Assembly (NCBI RefSeq): GCF_029360705.1
Contig: NZ_JARKMX010000001.1
Location: 930,001-994,000 of the forward strand
Direction of reading: 5' to 3'
DNA: 64,000 nt
From: Paraflavitalea pollutisoli
GTDB lineage: Bacteria; Bacteroidota; Bacteroidia; Chitinophagales; Chitinophagaceae
Part shown: piece by piece, positions 26,567-35,650 of the stretch
Layout of the letters: every line of letters begins with the position of its first letter
How positions within the stretch are numbered: the first letter of the stretch is position 1
Translations under genes and position numbers: made by a program
The notes under the pieces: generated by a model
Database searches by the model: none
What the model saw: only the letters and a program-made list of their open reading frames with translations
What the model was told of the DNA's origin: nothing

Positions 26567-27178
26567 TTATCTACCGTTGGCTCTCAATACCACGATATCC
26601 TTCTTCAGGTCATCATCGTACGTTTTCTTGATGATATAGTGCCAGCCTTTGTCTGACACATCTACAAAGAAGATCTCATCTTTTTTGTGGGCAGCTACCG
26701 CATCCTGGAATTCTTTCGGGAACATCAGTTCACCAAAGAACCAGTCTGTATCACCTTTGGTCGTGTTACCATCCATGGTATACTCATCAGACAGCTTGGC
26801 GAAAGGAACACCGGAATTCGCTTTCTGCACAATAATCTTTTTTATGCTGTCGACCTGGGCGGGAGACAGGGAACCACCATCCAGGAAAACATATTGCGCT
26901 CGGTATTTCACGGACTGCGCCGCTTCCAGTACCTTATAGGTTACATAACCCACTGAGAATACATCGCCTTTATTCTGCCGCAGTAAGCGTTTTTCGATCA
27001 GCGACGTATCTTTTCCTGCCGATAGTTTAAGAAGTGTAGGTTTCAATTCGGGGCGTGAGTCGATAAACTTTTGTGCCTCTGCCTGCGTATTGATCTTTTG
27101 AAAATCTTGGAAAACCGTTTGTTGCGCAAAAACCGGTAATGAGAAGAGCATTACCAACACCCAAAGTCCATGTTTCAT
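26567..27178 (-). CDS. Periplasmic parvulin-type peptidyl-prolyl isomerase
   Basis: A 203-residue exported protein. The signal peptide is 1-18 (MLFSLPVFAQ cleavage region), followed by a short SurA/PpiC-like helical part and a parvulin domain at about 92-195. The domain's landmarks are YRAQYVFLDGG, GVPFAKLSDEYTMD, GDTDWFFGELMFPKEF and the closing GWHYIIKKTY. It probably helps fold outer-membrane or secreted proteins. It is a single gene with its own terminator, divergent from the next TonB receptor. Confidence 0.88.
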   Translation of the reverse strand: MKHGLWVLVMLFSLPVFAQQTVFQDFQKINTQAEAQKFIDSRPELKPTLLKLSAGKDTSLIEKRLLRQNKGDVFSVGYVTYKVLEAAQSVKYRAQYVFLDGGSLSPAQVDSIKKIIVQKANSGVPFAKLSDEYTMDGNTTKGDTDWFFGELMFPKEFQDAVAAHKKDEIFFVDVSDKGWHYIIKKTYDDDLKKDIVVLRANGR

Positions 27179-27361
27179 GTGTAAATAAGTTTAAGTCCGT
27201 TTGTCCAGAAAATAACTGCAAGCTGCCGCTTTTGTTCGGCGCGACCTGCTTTTGAAGATACTATTTTTTGATAATATCGGACTGCCCCACTTGGCCACAA
27301 AACGCAACAAAATGTTAATTCGCCAGGGCCGGAATTTAACATTCAGGAAATACTGCACATC

Positions 27362-27369
27362 TACTTTCG
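27362..27369 (+). promoter_or_regulatory. Weak -7 box candidate before the Oar-like receptor
   Basis: TACTTTCG differs from TAnnTTTG at one position and ends 19 bases before the ATG. No clear TTG element is at the expected distance upstream, so confidence is low. Confidence 0.3.
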
Positions 27370-27388
27370 GCGCCTAATAACTGGGAAA

Positions 27389-30300
27389 ATGCCGAAACGA
27401 CTACTCAATTTAGTTACATTTCTATTTGTTCTTATCTCTTCTTTATCTTACAGTTATGCTCAAACAACCCAGGCTTCTTTTATCGGAAAGGTGACCGACG
27501 CCGACAAGAAGCCCCTGGCCAACGCAAGCGTAATCGTTAAGAACGAATCAACAGGATTCAATGCCACTACTCTTACCAACGCAAAAGGCGATTTCGTATT
27601 CAAGGAATTACCCCTCGGCGGTCCTTATACAGTACGTGTAAGTTTCGTAGGGTATGGTGAGCAAAAAAAGCCCGGCTACAACCTGAGCCAGGGTGATGTG
27701 ATCACCGTGAATTTCGACCTGAAGAATGCTGCCCAGGAGATTGCGGCCGTAACGGTCAGCGCGACTGCCAATCGTTCCAAGGGGAAGGTGGAAAACCTGG
27801 GTGCTGCCACAGCCATCTCTGCTCGGCTGATGACACGAATGCCCATCAATGGTCGTAACTTCTCCAACCTGATGGACCTCTCGCCCCTGAGCCGCGGCGG
27901 TAACCTGTCTGGCCAATTAGGCTCTTCTACCAACTATTCTATCGATGGTATGAATGCCAAGAACCCGACTTCAGCTGGTGCTACCACCAGCCGTAGCGGT
28001 GCTCCTTACAGCATCTCGATCGAAGCGGTTCGTGAATTCAAAGTAGTTACCAATCAATATGATGTTACCTACGGACGCGCCGGCGGTGGTACCGTGAGTG
28101 CGGTAACGAAGTCGGGAACCAATACGCTGACCGGTTCCGTATTCGGGTACGGTCGCGCCGATTGGTTGGCCAGCCCTTATGACATTCGTGGTAACAAAAG
28201 AAGCAACAACTACTCAACCTATCAGTATGGATTCACCCTGGGTGGCCCCATCATCAAGGATAAACTGCACTTCTTCCTGGCCTGGGATCACCAGCAGGAC
28301 CTGCGTTCCCTGGTGATTGCCGACGTGCAAACACCGGTGGATGAGAACCGCTTCAACGTTACCCGCGTGATCCTCGACTCGATCGTTAAGATTGCCCGTG
28401 ATAAATATGGTGTGTCCAAATCACAGCCCCAATACGGCGCTTTCGATAAGAAACGTAATTCAGATGCTGCCTTCCTACGCCTCGACTGGCAACTCAACCC
28501 GAGGAACCTGTTGACTATTCGTAATAATTTTACCAACGATGTCAATAAACTGGGGCTGATCGACAATAGTGCGATTAACTTGTACGAATCTGCCGGTAAC
28601 GATTTCAACCTCGACAACAGCTTCCTCGTTACGCTGCGTTCTTCCATCAACTCTCGTTTGACAAACGAACTGAAAGTGCAGCACCTGTATACTTACCAAA
28701 GCAGCGAGCCGGGTGATGCATTGCCTTCAACCAATATCCCCAGAGCGCAAATCGAGCGTGTAGTATCCAATATCAATGGTGCTAACAGAACTACTACGAT
28801 CCAGATCGGTGGTCACCGATTTGCACAAGAGTGGTTCAAGAACAACGTGTTCCAGTTAGTGAATAACCTGTATTACAATACCAATGCAGTTCGTTATACT
28901 TTCGGGGTCGACTTCATGTATACCCATGGCCGCTCCTCCTACGGTAGTGAGGTGAATGGTCGTTTCCACTACGACAGTATCCAGAATTTCCTCAACAACA
29001 AGCCTTACCGCTATTTCCGGGAAGTACCTTTAATGGCTGACCCAAGTGTGGTTTCCAACATCCTCAACCTGGGTGCTTATGGTCAGATGCAAACCAAGCT
29101 CGCCAAAGGAATGGATATGACATTGGGTCTGCGCCTGGATTATGCACATTATCCTACACCAACTTTCAACCAGCTGGTATTTGATGAGCTCGGCCTGCGC
29201 ACCGACAACAAGCTGGCTTCTTTCATTGTACAGCCCCGCGTACAATTTACCTGGGATGTAAATGAAAAGCACACGGACTATATCCGTTTTGGTGCCGGCG
29301 TATTTGCTTCTGATCTGAACAACTACATGGTGATCAATAACCTGACCTTCGACGGGAAGCATTTTGGCACCGTTGACGTGCGTGCCCCGAACCTACCTGT
29401 AGCAGATTTCGTAGGATACCGCAACAACCCAGGATCTGCGCCTACTTTGGCAGCTTTCCAGGTTCCTACCATCAATATGAACGGTCCCGATGTAAAAGTG
29501 CCGGTAGTGTATAAAGCCAACCTGTCTTACTCCCGTTTCATCACCGAACGTTTGAAAGTAGGTGTTACCGGATATGTGACACTAGGCCGTAACAACTACG
29601 ACTATGTAGATCGTAATATGGTGAAAGATCCTTATTTCAGAATGACTGCCGAAGGCAATCGTGGTGTGTACATTCCGCTCGATAAGATGCCTGCCAGTGG
29701 CAATGGTGACTGGTTAAACGGCCGTATCAGCAACAAGCTGGGGCGTGTACTCGAACTGAACAGCGACGGCAAAGTAAATCAGTTTGCGGTAGTGGCTGAT
29801 GCGAACTGGAACTATTTCAAAGATGGTGAAGTGTCTATCAGCTATACCTGGAACGATACCAAGGATAATATCTCCTTCAACGGTAACGTAGCCAACACCT
29901 CAACATTGTCGCTGCCTGTAAAGGATGACCCCCGTGACCTGAGCCTGGTTACTTACTCCGACAACCAGTTCCGTCATAAGGTGGTTTTCTATGCAACTTC
30001 GCCAACGCTCTGGGGCTTTAACCTCGGTGTGCGCTACTCTGGTATCGGTGGTACACGTTATACCCTGACTTCGGGTGTAAACAGCAACGCCGATTTTGTT
30101 GGCACCAATGACCTGGCTTATATCTATAATATCAAGGGCGGGGAAACCTCTGCTGATGTGGCAAAAGGTCTGCAGGCCATCCTGGATAATCCCGCAGCCA
30201 GCCAAAGCATCAAGGATTATATCACTAAATACCAGGGCACTTTCGCCGAGCGCAATGGTGGTGTCAATGGCTTCTACGGTGTATTTGATGTACGCCTGAG

Positions 30301-30547
30301 CAAGAAATTCAGCCTCTCCAAAACCAAGCCTTATGCGGTGGAATTGTCGGCTGATATCTTCAACTTCGCCAACTTCCTGAAGAAAGGCGAGGGCGCATAC
30401 AAAACACTGGGTTCGCAAACCCTGTATGCTGGCAAAGGTTTCGATGCTGCCAACAGACGCTTCAACTATGCAGTGAACACAGCAGGTGTAATCGCTCCTT
30501 CAGGCGATCCCTACCAGGTGCAGATTGGTTGTAAGCTCAGTTTCTAA
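27389..30547 (+). CDS. Oar-like TonB-dependent outer-membrane receptor
   Basis: A 1052-residue TonB-dependent receptor of the Oar type. The signal peptide is 1-24 (LSYSYAQ). A carboxypeptidase regulatory-like domain is at about 28-115 (GKVTDADKKPLANASVIVKN), a plug domain at about 130-240 with the Oar-typical PINGRNFSNLMDLSPLSRGG and TYGRAGGGTVSAVTKSGTN, then a beta-barrel ending in an aromatic terminus (YQVQIGCKLSF). No SusD partner is adjacent. Substrate unknown; relatives take part in outer-membrane import and, in myxobacteria, in cell-cell signalling. Confidence 0.92.
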   Translation: MPKRLLNLVTFLFVLISSLSYSYAQTTQASFIGKVTDADKKPLANASVIVKNESTGFNATTLTNAKGDFVFKELPLGGPYTVRVSFVGYGEQKKPGYNLSQGDVITVNFDLKNAAQEIAAVTVSATANRSKGKVENLGAATAISARLMTRMPINGRNFSNLMDLSPLSRGGNLSGQLGSSTNYSIDGMNAKNPTSAGATTSRSGAPYSISIEAVREFKVVTNQYDVTYGRAGGGTVSAVTKSGTNTLTGSVFGYGRADWLASPYDIRGNKRSNNYSTYQYGFTLGGPIIKDKLHFFLAWDHQQDLRSLVIADVQTPVDENRFNVTRVILDSIVKIARDKYGVSKSQPQYGAFDKKRNSDAAFLRLDWQLNPRNLLTIRNNFTNDVNKLGLIDNSAINLYESAGNDFNLDNSFLVTLRSSINSRLTNELKVQHLYTYQSSEPGDALPSTNIPRAQIERVVSNINGANRTTTIQIGGHRFAQEWFKNNVFQLVNNLYYNTNAVRYTFGVDFMYTHGRSSYGSEVNGRFHYDSIQNFLNNKPYRYFREVPLMADPSVVSNILNLGAYGQMQTKLAKGMDMTLGLRLDYAHYPTPTFNQLVFDELGLRTDNKLASFIVQPRVQFTWDVNEKHTDYIRFGAGVFASDLNNYMVINNLTFDGKHFGTVDVRAPNLPVADFVGYRNNPGSAPTLAAFQVPTINMNGPDVKVPVVYKANLSYSRFITERLKVGVTGYVTLGRNNYDYVDRNMVKDPYFRMTAEGNRGVYIPLDKMPASGNGDWLNGRISNKLGRVLELNSDGKVNQFAVVADANWNYFKDGEVSISYTWNDTKDNISFNGNVANTSTLSLPVKDDPRDLSLVTYSDNQFRHKVVFYATSPTLWGFNLGVRYSGIGGTRYTLTSGVNSNADFVGTNDLAYIYNIKGGETSADVAKGLQAILDNPAASQSIKDYITKYQGTFAERNGGVNGFYGVFDVRLSKKFSLSKTKPYAVELSADIFNFANFLKKGEGAYKTLGSQTLYAGKGFDAANRRFNYAVNTAGVIAPSGDPYQVQIGCKLSF

Positions 30548-30564
30548 TAAATTGTTTATTATTG

Positions 30565-30597
30565 AAGGGTGTATCTCCACAGGTACACCCTTTTTTA
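30565..30597 (+). terminator. Terminator of the Oar-like receptor gene
   Basis: Stem AAGGGTGTA / TACACCCTT (30565-30573, 30584-30592) followed by a T-rich tail. It lies 17 bases after the stop codon. Confidence 0.9.
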
Positions 30598-30623
30598 TTT
30601 TGTACCGTTAATAATTCATAGCC

Positions 30624-31535
30624 ATGAATGCAATTGGAAACACCCCACTGATCAAACTGGAACACCTGGTAGAACCAGGTTGTGCCGACATTTACGTTAA
30701 ATACGAAGGAGCCAACCCAACGGGTAGCATGAAAGACCGGATGGCCCTATCGATGATTGAAGGAGCGGAGAAGCGGGGAGAACTGACACCTGGCGGCAGG
30801 GTCGTGGAGTTTACCGGTGGTAGTACCGGGAGTTCGCTGGCCATGGTCTGCGCCAGGAAAGGATACAAAGCTCATTTTGTGTCGTCGGATGCATTCTCTG
30901 AAGAGAAACTACAAACCATTCGCGCATTTGGCGCTTATCTCGATATTGTACCGAGTGAAAACGGAAAGATCACGACTCCCCTGTTTGAATGGATGCGGGC
31001 CAAAGTGCAGGAACTGCGTAAGCAACCGAATACCTTCTGGACCGACCAGTTCAATAATCCAGACAACCGCAACGCCTATCATGCCATGGCCAGGGAGATT
31101 ATGGAGGTATTGGGAACTGATATTGATGCGTTCATTACCGGAGTAGGTACCGGTGGCAGTTTTTCGGGAAATGCTGAAGCGTTCAAAGCGGCCAATAGCG
31201 CGATTCGTTGCATCGCCGTGGAGCCGATGAATGTGCGTGTATTGTCGGAGGGAACGAAGAACGGCTCGCACAGGCTGGAAGGTATAGGAACCTGTACCAT
31301 TCCCGGTAATGTGCGTACCGACCTGATAGATGGCGTGATTCCGGTAACGGATGAAGATGCTTTTGCCATTGCCCGGCGCCTGGCCAAGGAGGAAGGAATA
31401 TTTGGCGGTATTACGTCTGGTGCGAATGTGTGGGCCGCCTTGCAGGAGGCAAGAAAACTGGGTGCTGGTAAAAAAGTGGTGACCATCATCGTCGATTCCG
31501 GTCTCAAATACCTGAAAGGAGATCTACACAAATAA
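30624..31535 (+). CDS. PLP-dependent cysteine synthase family protein
   Basis: A fold-type II PLP enzyme of the cysteine synthase/CBS group, 303 residues. The Schiff-base lysine is Lys37 (GSMKDRMA). The substrate loop reads TGGSTGSS (64-71), where O-acetylserine sulfhydrylases usually have TSGNTG. The phosphate-binding loop GVGTGGSFSG is at about residue 172. Cysteine synthase activity is possible, but the altered Asn-to-Ser loop suggests another beta-replacement reaction. No serine acetyltransferase gene is near. The next gene, a secreted esterase, starts six bases after the stop codon, so the two are co-transcribed. Confidence 0.88.
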   Translation: MNAIGNTPLIKLEHLVEPGCADIYVKYEGANPTGSMKDRMALSMIEGAEKRGELTPGGRVVEFTGGSTGSSLAMVCARKGYKAHFVSSDAFSEEKLQTIRAFGAYLDIVPSENGKITTPLFEWMRAKVQELRKQPNTFWTDQFNNPDNRNAYHAMAREIMEVLGTDIDAFITGVGTGGSFSGNAEAFKAANSAIRCIAVEPMNVRVLSEGTKNGSHRLEGIGTCTIPGNVRTDLIDGVIPVTDEDAFAIARRLAKEEGIFGGITSGANVWAALQEARKLGAGKKVVTIIVDSGLKYLKGDLHK

Positions 31536-31541
31536 TAAAAC

Positions 31542-32366
31542 ATGAAGAAACTGTTCTTTTTTTTAATCGTACTCTTTTGCGCCAGAGCCAATGCCCAGCA
31601 ACAATATGTAACCGAGAAAGACCTGCCTTACTATGCCTCCTCTATCAGTAGTAAAGACAGCTATATTGCTTCGCAATGCAAACTGGATGTGTATTATCCC
31701 AAAGGGGCGACGAATTTTGCCACCATTGTATGGTTTCACGGCGGCGGCATTACGGGGGGAAGTAAATCCATTCCCAAAGCACTGATGGAAAAAGGCTATG
31801 CGGTAGTGGCCGTTGGATATCGTTTATCACCCAAAGTGAATGCGCCAGCTTATATCGAAGATGCTGCGGCAGCGGTAGCCTGGGTGTACCAGCATATTGC
31901 GCAGTATGGCGGAAGTACCAAACTGGTCTTTTTATCTGGTCACTCTGCTGGTGGATACCTCAATATGATGATCACGTTGGACAAGAAATACCTGGCGAAG
32001 TACAGCATCGATGCCAATACCATCGCGGGGGTCATTCCCTTCAGCGGTCAGGTGATTACCCATTTTACAGTGCGCAAAGAGCAGGGGATAAAAGAATTAC
32101 AGCCAACGATCGATCAATACGCTCCGCTGTATCATGTAAGGCCCGATGCGCCCCCGATGTTGCTGATCACCGGCGATCGGGAAAAAGAGTTGCTGGGCAG
32201 GTATGAAGAGAATGCCTACCTCAACCGCATGATGAAGCTGGCTGGCCATAAAGACACGCGTTTGTACGAATTACAGGGTTATGACCACGGCGGTATGGCA
32301 GAGCCTGCCTTCCCGTTGTTGTTGGCAGAAGTGAAAGCAATTGTCAAAAAGATAACCGGAAATTGA
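31542..32366 (+). CDS. Secreted alpha/beta hydrolase (esterase/lipase type)
   Basis: A 274-residue exported hydrolase. The signal peptide is 1-18 (CARANAQQ). The oxyanion motif HGGG (66-69), nucleophile elbow GHSAGG with Ser135, Asp212 (LLITGDREKE) and His249 (GYDHGG) form a complete catalytic set of the hormone-sensitive-lipase/BD-FAE kind. The gene follows the PLP enzyme by six bases. Substrate unknown; an ester or acyl peptide is likely. Confidence 0.88.
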   Translation: MKKLFFFLIVLFCARANAQQQYVTEKDLPYYASSISSKDSYIASQCKLDVYYPKGATNFATIVWFHGGGITGGSKSIPKALMEKGYAVVAVGYRLSPKVNAPAYIEDAAAAVAWVYQHIAQYGGSTKLVFLSGHSAGGYLNMMITLDKKYLAKYSIDANTIAGVIPFSGQVITHFTVRKEQGIKELQPTIDQYAPLYHVRPDAPPMLLITGDREKELLGRYEENAYLNRMMKLAGHKDTRLYELQGYDHGGMAEPAFPLLLAEVKAIVKKITGN

Positions 32367-32373
32367 TTCTTCC

Positions 32374-32399
32374 GGAGCGCTGCCGGCCGGCAGCGCTCC
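32374..32399. terminator. 26-bp perfect palindrome, bidirectional terminator
   Basis: A perfect palindrome whose half is GGAGCGCTGCCGG (32374-32386), repeated in reverse complement at 32387-32399. It fills the gap between two convergent genes, eight bases after the esterase stop and four bases before the ABC ATPase stop. The tail is TTCTTTA on the plus strand. It probably terminates both transcripts. Confidence 0.75.
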
Positions 32400-32403
32400 T
32401 TCT

Positions 32404-33393
32404 TTATAAATACCACCGATCGGCTGATGCCAGGGATAAGTATACGTTATCTCCCTTACTCACGGTATTGTCGATGGTTCTGGCTGTTACCCTGCTTTTG
32501 CCCATAGCAAGCTCCACTTCGTAATACCCTCCGTAATATAATATCTCCTTCACGGTGGCTTCAGCACCCGCATTGGATGTGGTGGAAATGATGATGTCTT
32601 CAGGGCGGATGAGTAGTTTCTTACCCGATTTACCTGTTGAGGCATCCCCATCGCCGATCAGCGTTTTGCCGGCGGCGGCATTCAGTAGGGTGTAATTGCC
32701 AAAAAGGCCGGCTGTGTATTCTGAGGCAGGTTGGCGGTAAAGTGCCTGCGGCGTGCCTTGCTGGATCACTTGCCCATCTTTCATCACCAGTATCTTGTCG
32801 GCCCAGGAAAGACTGTCCAGCGGATCATGCGAAACCATGATACAGGAGATCTTCAGTTTACTGCTGATATCACTGATCACCCTTTTCAGCAGCTTTTTGT
32901 GTACCATATCGGTATTAGAGAACGGCTCGTCTAGCAACAATAACCGGGGAGAAGTGATGAGCAATTTGGCCAGGGCAATCCGCTGCTTTTCTCCTCCCGA
33001 GAGTTGATTGGTTCGACGCTTCAGCAGGTGGTCGATCTGGCAAACCTCATACAAGGTGGCCCCCGCCTCGTCACTCAGTAAATTGGCATATTCAAGTACC
33101 TGCTCCACCCGCAGGTTATTGGGCAATTCAAAATGCTGGGACAGGTACACGATGCCCGGATGGCCAGGGATCAGTTTATCGGCAGGACCCAATATCTTTT
33201 TTTGTTCAAAGTGGACAATACCACTTTGCGATTCTGCCAGGCCGGCAATGATCTTCAGCAAGGTGCTTTTGCCCGACCCTGTTTGTCCGGCTATCGCGAT
33301 CTTTTCAAATTTCTCCTGTGTAAAACTAATGTCTTTGAGTTCAAACCCTCTTTCGTCTTTTCTCGTAATACCGGATACTGATAGTAAATGCAT
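32404..33393 (-). CDS. ABC transporter ATP-binding protein (importer type), orphan
   Basis: A 329-residue ATPase from the ATG at 33393 (MHLLSVSGIT); an in-frame start 54 bases upstream lacks similarity. It has Walker A GQTGSGKST (36-44), signature LSGGEKQ (131-137), Walker B LLLLDEP (151-157) and an H-loop in MVSHDPLD. After residue 250 there is a TOBE-like extension (KKLLIRPEDIIIS and following), as in MalK/PotA/FbpC-type importers. No permease or binding protein is near, so the transported substrate cannot be told. Confidence 0.88.
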   Translation of the reverse strand: MHLLSVSGITRKDERGFELKDISFTQEKFEKIAIAGQTGSGKSTLLKIIAGLAESQSGIVHFEQKKILGPADKLIPGHPGIVYLSQHFELPNNLRVEQVLEYANLLSDEAGATLYEVCQIDHLLKRRTNQLSGGEKQRIALAKLLITSPRLLLLDEPFSNTDMVHKKLLKRVISDISSKLKISCIMVSHDPLDSLSWADKILVMKDGQVIQQGTPQALYRQPASEYTAGLFGNYTLLNAAAGKTLIGDGDASTGKSGKKLLIRPEDIIISTTSNAGAEATVKEILYYGGYYEVELAMGKSRVTARTIDNTVSKGDNVYLSLASADRWYL

Positions 33394-33488
33394 GATGGTA
33401 ACAAGGAGCATTGGCTCCCGGGAGGCCAAAATTAAGCATTCAACCACAATTGATTTTAATCGCTATTTTTAACGCAAATTCCATTCGC

Positions 33489-34478
33489 ATGCGTATTACC
33501 CCTTTGCCCAGGCAAGCCTGGAGCGTATACCTGCTCATATTATCCATTTTTTTTATAGTAAGCTGTAAGAAAGAGCAGTCGTTTGAAGCCGGTAAAGATG
33601 CAGAACTAGGCGGCACTGCGGTTTTTACGCTCGTACCATCCGGTAACGATTGTTCGGATGCCAGCACACCAGGTACTTATATAGTTGGAAAAGCGACGAC
33701 CATTGCCGAGCTGGTGATGATCACAGTGAATGTGACGACTCCCGGCACGTGGACGTATAAGACAGCTCCGGTGAATGGATTTTCGTTTGCAGGATCAGGG
33801 ATCTTCGATACACCGGGCGATCAGCTGATTGCCCTGGTGGCAAGCGGTACACCGGCTGCAGCGGGTACAACCAGTTTTCCCCTTAAGATAGGCGGTATCG
33901 ATTGCAGCTTCGACATTCAGGTGAGCACAACCGGTACTGATCCGCAGGGCGACACCTACTACAAGGCTACCATTGGGGGCGTAAACTACACGGAAACGGT
34001 AACAGTTACTAATGACTATGTGGCCCTTTCGGGCGTGAGTGGGAGTAATGATGTCAGTTTAAATGCATCCATCGAACACCTGACCTCACCATTGCCAGCA
34101 GGTTCTACTGAAATGTACATCGACAAGGGAATTTTTAAAAACTACAACACGGCCACCGAAGCACAGTTCAAGGATTTCTTTGCCGTCAACACCTATCCCT
34201 ATGCCCCGCCCGCGACTAACGCCTATCAAAACGGCAACGGGGTGATTATTGACTGGGTCGATAAAAGTGGTGTAAAATGGTCCTCCTTCCATGCCACAAC
34301 AGTTCAGCCCTCCGGCAGTAGCTTCAAGATCGTCAGCATAGAAGAGATACGTGATCCAACGGGTATTTACGGACTGAAGGTCAAGATGCAATTCAACTGC
34401 ACCCTCCATAAAGAAAATAGTACCGAAACAACCGTGCTTACCAATGGTGAAATGGTGGGACTATTCGGAAAGTTTTAG
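33489..34478 (+). CDS. Hypothetical lipoprotein
   Basis: A 329-residue predicted lipoprotein from the ATG at 33489. The signal peptide has lipid attachment at Cys26 (FFIVSCKKEQ). Residues 45-165 look like a beta-sandwich adhesin-type domain (TPGTYIVGKATT, VTTPGTWTYKT, SGIFDTPGDQLIALVASG), a pattern frequent in Chitinophagaceae surface proteins. The C-terminal half has no recognisable domain. It is divergent from the orphan ABC ATPase, with start codons 95 bases apart, and convergent with the oxidoreductase, stops seven bases apart. Function unknown. Confidence 0.7.
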   Translation: MRITPLPRQAWSVYLLILSIFFIVSCKKEQSFEAGKDAELGGTAVFTLVPSGNDCSDASTPGTYIVGKATTIAELVMITVNVTTPGTWTYKTAPVNGFSFAGSGIFDTPGDQLIALVASGTPAAAGTTSFPLKIGGIDCSFDIQVSTTGTDPQGDTYYKATIGGVNYTETVTVTNDYVALSGVSGSNDVSLNASIEHLTSPLPAGSTEMYIDKGIFKNYNTATEAQFKDFFAVNTYPYAPPATNAYQNGNGVIIDWVDKSGVKWSSFHATTVQPSGSSFKIVSIEEIRDPTGIYGLKVKMQFNCTLHKENSTETTVLTNGEMVGLFGKF

Positions 34479-34485
34479 TCTATTC

Positions 34486-35565
34486 TTATTTCAACAGCAC
34501 TTTTTTACCCGTCCTGGCGGAGGTCTTGGCGGCCTCCAGAATTTTCACGACAGTTACATTGTTGGGTAAAGCATACAAGCCGTCAGGAGCCACTTGTATC
34601 TTGCCGTGTACTACAGCGGCCAGGTATTTAAAAGGATCTTCGTATACCGGGATATCCTGTGCGGTAATTACGCGTTCCGTGACTTTATTGCCTTGTCTTA
34701 ATACCATCCGTTTGCTATCTGGTGCAAAAATGTATCCCTTGTCACCATATACCTCCATGTCTTTCCGGTTGTACGGCCAGTTCCAGGAGGCCTGGATAAT
34801 ACACTGTGCGTCGGGATAGTCTACAATGATCGTAGCATCATCATCTACCTTCGGATACAATAATGGCTTGTACTGCCGGGTGACGGCCGTAACGGCAATC
34901 GGCTGTTGGCCACGCATCAGGTGTGTCATCAGGTTGGCTCCATAACAACCGAAATCTACCAGCGCCCCTGCACCATTCAATACCGGATCTGTCAGCCAGG
35001 CGAGAAATTCGGGTCCGCAGCCGATCTCTTTGGGCCCCTGGTGGCCATCATGGATCACTGTCTTGCGCACCTGACCGGTAAAGCTGCTGTCGAGTGCCAG
35101 TTGAAAAGTTTTGGCCACAGATGGGTACCAGCTGGTTTCATAATTCGTCAGCAGGTGGATCTTGTATTTACGGGCCAGTGAATCCATCTTGCGGGCATGG
35201 GCCACACTCACCGCCAGTGGTTTCTCTACCATGACATGAATGCCCCGGGGCGCACAGGCTTCCACCACTTCCAGGTGACTATAAATGGAGCCAAACGCAA
35301 GCACCGCTTCCGGCTTAACCGCATCCAGCATTTTTCCGAGATCGGTATAGAAGATATCTGTAGGCAGGTTGTAGCGTCGGGCCGACTTGCCCGCCAGGGC
35401 GGTATCCTTTTCACAAACACCCGCCAGTTCAATCGCCTGTTTGTCTTTGTATCCCAATATCCAGGCCGAGTGACCATGGGCAATGCCGGCAACAGCCACT
35501 TTCAAGGGTTGCGCCACGACCTGTGTGGTACAGGCAATCAATAAAAAAAGGATGAGTGTTCTCAT
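34486..35565 (-). CDS. Exported Gfo/Idh/MocA-family oxidoreductase
   Basis: A 359-residue NAD(P)-dependent sugar-type oxidoreductase with an N-terminal signal peptide (1-19, CTTQVVAQ). The Rossmann loop is GIAHGH (27-32). The catalytic motif EKPLA is at 114-118, and the C-terminal domain has the GGxP-like region replaced by GALVDFGCYG. Exported members of this family are frequent in Bacteroidota and act on glycans or sugar derivatives in the periplasm; their tightly bound cofactor allows export. Substrate unknown. Confidence 0.85.
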   Translation of the reverse strand: MRTLILFLLIACTTQVVAQPLKVAVAGIAHGHSAWILGYKDKQAIELAGVCEKDTALAGKSARRYNLPTDIFYTDLGKMLDAVKPEAVLAFGSIYSHLEVVEACAPRGIHVMVEKPLAVSVAHARKMDSLARKYKIHLLTNYETSWYPSVAKTFQLALDSSFTGQVRKTVIHDGHQGPKEIGCGPEFLAWLTDPVLNGAGALVDFGCYGANLMTHLMRGQQPIAVTAVTRQYKPLLYPKVDDDATIIVDYPDAQCIIQASWNWPYNRKDMEVYGDKGYIFAPDSKRMVLRQGNKVTERVITAQDIPVYEDPFKYLAAVVHGKIQVAPDGLYALPNNVTVVKILEAAKTSARTGKKVLLK

Positions 35566-35650
35566 CCTTAAATGTAAGCATTTTCTTGACCTACGTTTTT
35601 ATTGAAGGGGAAACAGCCCTCTTATCGATGTCCCCTGCACAATGATCTCC

